A stretch of DNA of 64,000 nucleotides from Hyphomicrobiales bacterium (GTDB taxonomy: Bacteria > Pseudomonadota > Alphaproteobacteria > Rhizobiales > Beijerinckiaceae): the NCBI GenBank assembly GCA_027489535.1, contig JAIXZO010000001.1, positions 186,001 to 250,000 of the forward strand. The letters run 5' to 3'. A model generated the notes under the pieces. It was not told the origin of the DNA, did not search any database, and saw only the letters and a list, made by a program, of their open reading frames with translations. Shown piece by piece: positions 58,998-64,000 of this stretch. The first letter of the stretch is position 1, and each line of letters begins with the position of its first letter. Position numbers and translations under genes: made by a program.

Positions 58998-60068
58998 TCA
59001 GAGATCGAGGCCGAGGAGGCGGATGGCGTTGCCGCCGCAGATCTGGGCGAGGGTGACCTCGTCCATGCCTTCCACGCCGGCCACGTGGCCCACGGGGTTG
59101 TATTCGGCCATGTCGAACGGATAGTCCGTGCCCATCAGGATGCGGTCGGGACCGAACACGTCGAGCATGTAGGCGAGCTGGTGGTAGGAGAACACCACCG
59201 TGTCGAGATAGACCTGACGCAGATAGGTCGTCGGGGGCAGCGGGAGGTCCGCATGCGAGTCGTCGCGCGCGCCCCAGGCGTGGTCGATGCGGCCCGAATA
59301 GCCCGGCAGGTAACCGCCGCCGTGCACGGCCATCAGCTTGAGATCGGGATAGCGCGCCAGCGTGCCGTTGAAGATCAGCTGGTGCAGCGCGATCGTGGTT
59401 TCGAGCGGGTTGCCGATGACGTTGTTGAAGTAGAAATGCGTGAAGCGGTCACCGTGGGTGAAGCCGTTCGGGTGCATCATCACGAAGGCGCCGAGACGCT
59501 CGGCCGCCGCGAAGAACGGGCGGAACTTGGGGTCGCCGAGCTCCTGACCGTCGACGTTGGTGAGGATCTGCACGCCCTTGAGCCCGATGCTCATGACGTA
59601 TTCGAGTTCCTTCACCGCAAGCTCGGGCTCCTGCAGCGTGACGGTGCCGAGGCCGACGAAACGGTCGGGACGCTTGGCGCAGTATTCGGCCACGCCGTCA
59701 TTGACGATGCGGTGGGCCTCTTCGGCGATCTTGGTGCCGACGGTGTAGTAGCACTGGCCGGGGGCCGGGGCGACGACCTGCAGGTCGATGGCCATCGCGT
59801 CGAGATCGAACAGGCGCTTGTCGATCTGCGTGATGACTTCGCTGCGGTCCTTGTCCTGAAGCGCGTTGATTTCCTTGGTCATCGCGTCGGAGAAATGGGC
59901 CAGCGGAATGCGGCTCATGTCGACATGCGGCTGCGCGAGCTTGCCCGCGGCCGGCACGATGATGTGCGCGTGAATGTCGATCGTCGGCGACGAGGGGCGG
60001 CGCGCGCGGCCGTCCGCGGTGTGCATGCGCGCGGCGGTGTTGCCGTAACGATTTCTGCTGTCGAGCAT
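58998..60068 (-). CDS. ACMSD-like amidohydrolase (decarboxylase/hydrolase)
   Basis: 356 residues of the amidohydrolase_2 superfamily. Metal ligands: IDIHAHIIVP (HxH, about 30), the His of VMMHPNGFTHGD, AVHGGGYLPGY, and the Asp of MGTDYPFDM. This is the pattern of aminocarboxymuconate-semialdehyde decarboxylase and related non-oxidative decarboxylases of aromatic acids. It is the last gene of a minus-strand run (molybdenum hydroxylase, two dehydrogenases, amidohydrolase). Longer in-frame starts run into the Gfo/Idh gene; the ATG at 60068 is chosen. Confidence 0.85.
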   Translation of the reverse strand: MLDSRNRYGNTAARMHTADGRARRPSSPTIDIHAHIIVPAAGKLAQPHVDMSRIPLAHFSDAMTKEINALQDKDRSEVITQIDKRLFDLDAMAIDLQVVAPAPGQCYYTVGTKIAEEAHRIVNDGVAEYCAKRPDRFVGLGTVTLQEPELAVKELEYVMSIGLKGVQILTNVDGQELGDPKFRPFFAAAERLGAFVMMHPNGFTHGDRFTHFYFNNVIGNPLETTIALHQLIFNGTLARYPDLKLMAVHGGGYLPGYSGRIDHAWGARDDSHADLPLPPTTYLRQVYLDTVVFSYHQLAYMLDVFGPDRILMGTDYPFDMAEYNPVGHVAGVEGMDEVTLAQICGGNAIRLLGLDL

Positions 60069-60097
60069 AGGTTCAGTCCTCGGTTGAAACTTTTTTG

Positions 60098-61087
60098 TCA
60101 GATCGCCTCGATGCGGCCGCTGCCGGCCGATCGGATGATCGCTTCGAAGGTGCGCACGTTGTACGACATTTCGTCGAGCGTGACCGGGTAGTCCTCGCCG
60201 CCGGCGACGGCCTTGGCGAAGGCTTCCAGATTGTCGCGCACCGCCGGATGGGGCGCTTGGAACACGGACGAGGGCGTCTCGCCGCGATGCACGGTGGTGA
60301 CGTCCCAACCGGTCGGGATTTCCGGGTGGGTCCGGTCGCGGATTTCCATCCAGCCCTTCGAGCCGTAGACCGCGAGGCGGCCCATGAAGGGCGTGGCCAG
60401 AATGGCGGTGAGCATCGCCGTGCCGCCGTTCTCGAAGCCGAGCGTGATGGACAGCGTGTCGCCGTTGCCGAAATGGGCGCTGTGCGAGGACAGGCGCGCC
60501 CAGACTTCCTTGGGCTTGCCGAACATCGAGATCGAAAGGTCGACCATGTGGATGCCGGTGGCCGACAGCGGGCCGACGGGGGCCTCGGTCGGCGACAGAC
60601 GCCAATTGTCGGCCGGCAGAGCCAAGAACTTGTCCTGGCTGAAATTGCCTTCGAGCAGAAGAGCGTCGCCGAATTCGCCGGCGGCGAAGCGCTTGCGCAT
60701 GTCGATGACGGCGGGCTCGAAGCGGCGCTCATGGCCGATGCCGAGCTTGACGCCGGCAGCCTTGACCGCGGCGATGGCGGCATCGACTTCGACGGCGGTG
60801 GTGCAGAGCGGCTTCTCGCAGAAGACGTGCTTGCCGGCGGCTGCGGCGGCGACGATCTGGGCGGAGTGGAACTTGTGCGGCGTGCACAGGATCACCGCGT
60901 CGATGTCCTTGCGCTCCAGCGCGTCCTCGTAGCGGGTGGTGGTTTCGAGGCCCTTGTCGGCCGCGGCCTTGCGGCCCTTCTCGTCGGGATCGATGCCGAG
61001 AACGGGGCGGATCACCTCGCTCGTCATCAGATCGCGCGCGATGGTCTGGCCCCACCAGCCGAGTCCCACGATGGCTGCCTTGATCAT
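60098..61087 (-). CDS. Gfo/Idh/MocA family oxidoreductase
   Basis: 329 residues. An N-terminal Rossmann domain (VGLGWWGQTIARDLM) is followed by the EKP motif in FCEKPLCTTAVEV, whose Lys is catalytic, and GHERRFEPAVIDMRK opening the C-terminal sheet domain. Members oxidise sugars, inositols and, in some catabolic pathways, other hydroxylated rings with NAD(P). It lies 29 bp upstream of the amidohydrolase gene, in the same operon. Confidence 0.87.
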   Translation of the reverse strand: MIKAAIVGLGWWGQTIARDLMTSEVIRPVLGIDPDEKGRKAAADKGLETTTRYEDALERKDIDAVILCTPHKFHSAQIVAAAAAGKHVFCEKPLCTTAVEVDAAIAAVKAAGVKLGIGHERRFEPAVIDMRKRFAAGEFGDALLLEGNFSQDKFLALPADNWRLSPTEAPVGPLSATGIHMVDLSISMFGKPKEVWARLSSHSAHFGNGDTLSITLGFENGGTAMLTAILATPFMGRLAVYGSKGWMEIRDRTHPEIPTGWDVTTVHRGETPSSVFQAPHPAVRDNLEAFAKAVAGGEDYPVTLDEMSYNVRTFEAIIRSAGSGRIEAI

Positions 61088-61139
61088 GCCCGGTCGTCCT
61101 CTTTTTTCGTGCCCTCTCCCGCCGGGAGAGGGATTCAGG

Positions 61140-62033
61140 TCACGCGTTCTTCGAGCCGGTCTGCGCCCAGAAGACCGGGACGTTGATCGGATCCTTGGCT
61201 TCGAACCCGGCCTTGATCGCCGCGTCGTAGCAGGCGAGCGTGGCGGCGGTGACGGGCAGCTTCGCGCCGAGCGTCCCGGCGAATTCCACCATCGTGGCGA
61301 TGTCCTTGCGGGCCGCGCCGACGTCGAAGGCCGGTGCGCCGGTCGCTTGACCGCCGAGCAGCTTGGCGACGTCGGGACCGCGCATCTTGACCGCCGCGGG
61401 CGAGCCGCTGGTGTCGGCCATGATGTCCATGAGGCGCTCCGGCGGGAGGCCCAGCGGGGCGGCGAGGGTCAGCGCCTCCCCCAAGGCCTGCCAATAGACC
61501 ATCAGCGGCAGGTTGATCGCGAGCTTGATCTTGGCGCCGGAACCGACCGGGCCGACATGCTCGATGCGGCGGCAGAGCTGTTCGATGATCGGGCGGGCGC
61601 GGGCGACGGCCGCATCCTCGCCGCCGACGAGGCCGATGAGCTGGCCGTTGCGGGCCGGGCCGACGGTGCCGCCGACGGGGCACTCGACGAATTGCGCGCC
61701 CTTGGCGGTCGCGGCGCGGCCGAGCTTTTCGGCCGTTTCGGGCATCACGGTGCTGGTGTCGACGATGAGCTTGCCCGCGACGTCCGCGGAGAGGATGCCG
61801 TTGGGGCCGTTGAACACGGCGTCGAGCGCCGCCGCATTCAGCAGCATGGTGATGACGACCTCGCAGGATGCGGCGAGGGCGGCGGGCGTATCGGCCTTCT
61901 TCGCGCCTTCGGCGACGAGCGGCTCGGTCTTCTTCGCGTCGCGATTCCAGACGGTGACGTCGTGGCCGACGGCCATCAGGCGCGAGGCCATGGCCGCGCC
62001 CATGCGACCCATTCCGCAAATACCGATTTTCAT
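61140..62033 (-). CDS. NAD(P)-dependent beta-hydroxyacid dehydrogenase (3-hydroxyisobutyrate dehydrogenase family)
   Basis: 297 residues. The dinucleotide motif IGICGMGRMGAAMASRLM with NRD in VTVWNRD suggests NADP preference. The substrate-binding block is FVECPVGGTVGPARNGQL, and the catalytic Lys is in GSGAKIKLAINLPLMVYW. Typical substrates are 3-hydroxyisobutyrate, tartronate semialdehyde or other beta-hydroxy acids. It is 10 bp after the molybdenum hydroxylase gene and 52 bp before the Gfo/Idh gene. Confidence 0.87.
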   Translation of the reverse strand: MKIGICGMGRMGAAMASRLMAVGHDVTVWNRDAKKTEPLVAEGAKKADTPAALAASCEVVITMLLNAAALDAVFNGPNGILSADVAGKLIVDTSTVMPETAEKLGRAATAKGAQFVECPVGGTVGPARNGQLIGLVGGEDAAVARARPIIEQLCRRIEHVGPVGSGAKIKLAINLPLMVYWQALGEALTLAAPLGLPPERLMDIMADTSGSPAAVKMRGPDVAKLLGGQATGAPAFDVGAARKDIATMVEFAGTLGAKLPVTAATLACYDAAIKAGFEAKDPINVPVFWAQTGSKNA

Positions 62034-62043
62034 GGCTTCGTCC

Positions 62044-64000
62044 TCAGGCTGCGTTGATGGCGGCGGCGATCCGCTCGGGAGTCAGGGGCATGTCGCGCAC
62101 GCGCACGCCGAGCGCATGGGCCACCGCATTGGCGATGGCGGCGGCAATGGGCCCGGCCGAGCATTCGCCGGCACCCAAGGAGGGCGCGGACGGATCGTCG
62201 ACCACGACCGTCGAAATCTCCGGCATTTCGGAGAAGGTGAGCAAGGGGTAGTCGGCCCACGAGCGCACGCCGAAGCCGTCTTCGGTCCAGCGAACTTCCT
62301 CCTTCAGCGTCCAGCTGGCGGCCTGCACGGCCCCGCCTTCGACCTGATTGAGGAGACCGTCGCGATGCACGACCGCGCCTGCATCGACCGCGCCGTCGAC
62401 GCGGACGAGGCGGACCTTCTCGGTGACTTCCACCGTGGCGACGCAGGCGTAATAGGCGCCGTGGTTCTTGTAGCGGGCGAAGCCCATGCCGCGGCCGACG
62501 CCTTCGCCGCCCGCATCCGAGGCGTCCCAGCCGGCCGCTTCGGCGGCGGCGCGGACCACGGCGATCGCGCGGGGATCTTCGAGATGGCGCAGGCGGAATT
62601 CGACGGGATCGACGCCCGCCATCGCGGCGAGTTCGTCGATGAAGGACTCGATGGCGAAGATGTTGCCGTGCGCGCCGAGACCGCGCATTGCGGAGGTGTG
62701 CAGCGGGCGCTCGGGCAGGATGTGATGCGTGAGCCTGCGCTTGCCGAAATTGTAGAGCGGCACGGAATTGCGGTCGCCGCCGCCCTGCGGACGCGGCGCG
62801 TCGTTGGGCGCGGAGGGCGCATGCGGCTCTGCCATGTGCCAAGCGGCAAGCAGGTTGACGCCTTCCCCGAAGCCCGGACGAGCGATATGCGGCGGGCTGC
62901 GGACGTCATGCGTCCAATCCGTGACGGTGCCGTCGGCGGAGAGGCCGGCGGAAATTTCGATGCGCATCGGCGAGCCGAAAGGCGACCAGCTCAGCTCGTC
63001 TGCGCGGCTCCATTGCACCATGACCGGGCGGCCCGCGCCGCGCGCCAGAAGGGCCGCGTCGAGCGCCACGTCGTCGGCCCCGTTGTGGCCGTAGCAGCCG
63101 GAACCGTGGGCATGGACGACGTTGACCTTGTCCATGTCGACGCGCAGGGCGCGGGCCATCTGCTTGCGCAGCGGATAGACGCCCTGCGAATGCGACCAGA
63201 CCTTCAGCGTGTCGCCGGTCCATTCCGCGAGCGCGCAGGAGGGGCCGACCGAGGCATGGGCGATGTAGGGACGGGTGTAGCGCGCCGTGTGCCGCATGGC
63301 GGCGGGGGCGGCTTCGCCCTCGTCGGCGAGGAAGGTGGTGGTGTTGAGCGGCAGCCCGTCCATCCACGCATTCGCGTCGCCCATCGGGGGCAGTTCGGCG
63401 GTGCGGGTCCAGGTCGCGCGCTTGCGGGCGAATTCGACGGCCTTCACCGCGAGATCGTCGCGTTCGGCGACGACGCCGGCGAAGCCGCCGTCCACCACGA
63501 CCGCGATGACGCCGGGCAGGGCGGCGACGGCGTCGCGGTCGAACGTGGCGAGACGGTCATGCGGGTGGCTCGGGCGCAGGACGCGGCCATAGGCCATGCC
63601 CGGCAGCGCCATGTCCTGAATGAAGGCGGGGCCGCTGAATTTGGCGCGCAGGTCCGGACGGCCGAGGCCGGGCCGGTCGACGGTGCCGCCGTGCAGCTTG
63701 GGCACGGGCAATTCGCCCGCCATGCGCTCGAGATCGACCGCGTCGCGGAGTTGGGCGTAGGTGACCCCTTCGTTCGCGCCTTGGCGGCGGAAGACGCCGT
63801 CCGACACGACCACGGCGGCCGGATCGACGCCGAGCTTCTTCGCGGCGGCTTCGGCGAACAATTCGCGGGCCATGGCGCAGGCCCAGCGCATGGCGGTGCC
63901 GCCGTGCTCGATGGAGAAGCTGCCGGCCGTCCAGCCCTCTTCGGGGGAGACGAAGGTGTCGGTGTTTTCGATGCGGACGCGTGCGAAGGCGACGCCGAGT
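62044..64000 (-). CDS. xanthine dehydrogenase/isoquinoline 1-oxidoreductase-like molybdenum hydroxylase subunit (5' truncated by window)
   Basis: At least 651 residues in frame to the window edge; an internal Met at 63891 is not the real start, since SPEEGWTAGSFSIEHGGTAMRWACAMARELF reads on before it. Molybdopterin-cytosine-dinucleotide domain features include SRADELSWSPFGSPMRIE, MRGLGAHGNIFAIESFIDEL and the C-terminal GAGECSAGPIAAAIANAVAH, whose Glu matches the catalytic base. IorB-type subunits pair with a small [2Fe-2S] protein and hydroxylate N-heterocycles or aldehydes; the partner gene should lie just beyond the window. Confidence 0.87.
   Translation of the reverse strand, partial: LGVAFARVRIENTDTFVSPEEGWTAGSFSIEHGGTAMRWACAMARELFAEAAAKKLGVDPAAVVVSDGVFRRQGANEGVTYAQLRDAVDLERMAGELPVPKLHGGTVDRPGLGRPDLRAKFSGPAFIQDMALPGMAYGRVLRPSHPHDRLATFDRDAVAALPGVIAVVVDGGFAGVVAERDDLAVKAVEFARKRATWTRTAELPPMGDANAWMDGLPLNTTTFLADEGEAAPAAMRHTARYTRPYIAHASVGPSCALAEWTGDTLKVWSHSQGVYPLRKQMARALRVDMDKVNVVHAHGSGCYGHNGADDVALDAALLARGAGRPVMVQWSRADELSWSPFGSPMRIEISAGLSADGTVTDWTHDVRSPPHIARPGFGEGVNLLAAWHMAEPHAPSAPNDAPRPQGGGDRNSVPLYNFGKRRLTHHILPERPLHTSAMRGLGAHGNIFAIESFIDELAAMAGVDPVEFRLRHLEDPRAIAVVRAAAEAAGWDASDAGGEGVGRGMGFARYKNHGAYYACVATVEVTEKVRLVRVDGAVDAGAVVHRDGLLNQVEGGAVQAASWTLKEEVRWTEDGFGVRSWADYPLLTFSEMPEISTVVVDDPSAPSLGAGECSAGPIAAAIANAVAHALGVRVRDMPLTPERIAAAINAA

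Overview
The window is GC-rich DNA of an alphaproteobacterium, most likely of the order Hyphomicrobiales (Rhizobiales). Three things point there: the combined operon mdh-sucC-sucD-sucA-sucB-lpd, the sdhCDAB operon, and a set of ethylmalonyl-CoA pathway genes. Short palindromic intergenic repeats of a style common in that order are also scattered through it. Genus cannot be set from the sequence alone. No rRNA, tRNA or CRISPR array was seen.

Layout. 0-5.3 kb: an SdhAF4-like (DUF1674) gene, rsmB, a heparinase II/III-family protein and purH. 5.3-10.1 kb: an MFS exporter, the cytochrome c maturation genes ccmC-ccmD-ccmG, yciB and a fumarylacetoacetase-fold hydrolase, separated by blocks of short repeats. 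10.7-18.9 kb: an FkbM methyltransferase, then ecm and ccr (divergent), a YihY-like membrane protein, an EamA-type transporter and mcd. With mch at 44.1-45.2 kb, four dedicated ethylmalonyl-CoA pathway enzymes are present, so the cell can probably regenerate glyoxylate from acetyl-CoA without isocitrate lyase. 18.9-21.5 kb: a host-attachment-family protein, rpsP and ffh; rimM and trmD, the usual partners downstream of rpsP, are absent here.

21.7-23.8 kb is an AT-rich island that looks foreign: an apparently frameshifted membrane-protein gene, a divergently transcribed XRE/ImmA-protease protein and an overlapping PIN-like nuclease. It is followed by a tandem array of about 147-bp repeats, a GIY-YIG nuclease gene and a further repeat copy. 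This is the best candidate for an uncharacterised toxin-antitoxin or defence-like module.

25-45 kb is central metabolism: a TetR regulator, the TCA operon, zapE, a GST, MAPEG and GT-C membrane proteins, sdhCDAB, arfB and mch. 45.3-48.5 kb encodes a membrane-fusion protein and a PilZ-bearing family-2 glycosyltransferase, a likely c-di-GMP-controlled exopolysaccharide synthase. 49.7-64 kb is accessory catabolism. It begins with a zeta-class GST, a HisD-paralogue/SDR/LacI operon, a second GST and a cyclase-family hydrolase. Then come a VOC protein, a two-component flavin monooxygenase and a TetR regulator. It ends with an ACMSD-like amidohydrolase, two NAD(P)-dependent dehydrogenases and a truncated molybdenum hydroxylase large subunit. 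Two near-identical palindromes in the divergent promoter at 55.8 kb suggest one regulator controls part of it. Substrates are not evident from the sequence.
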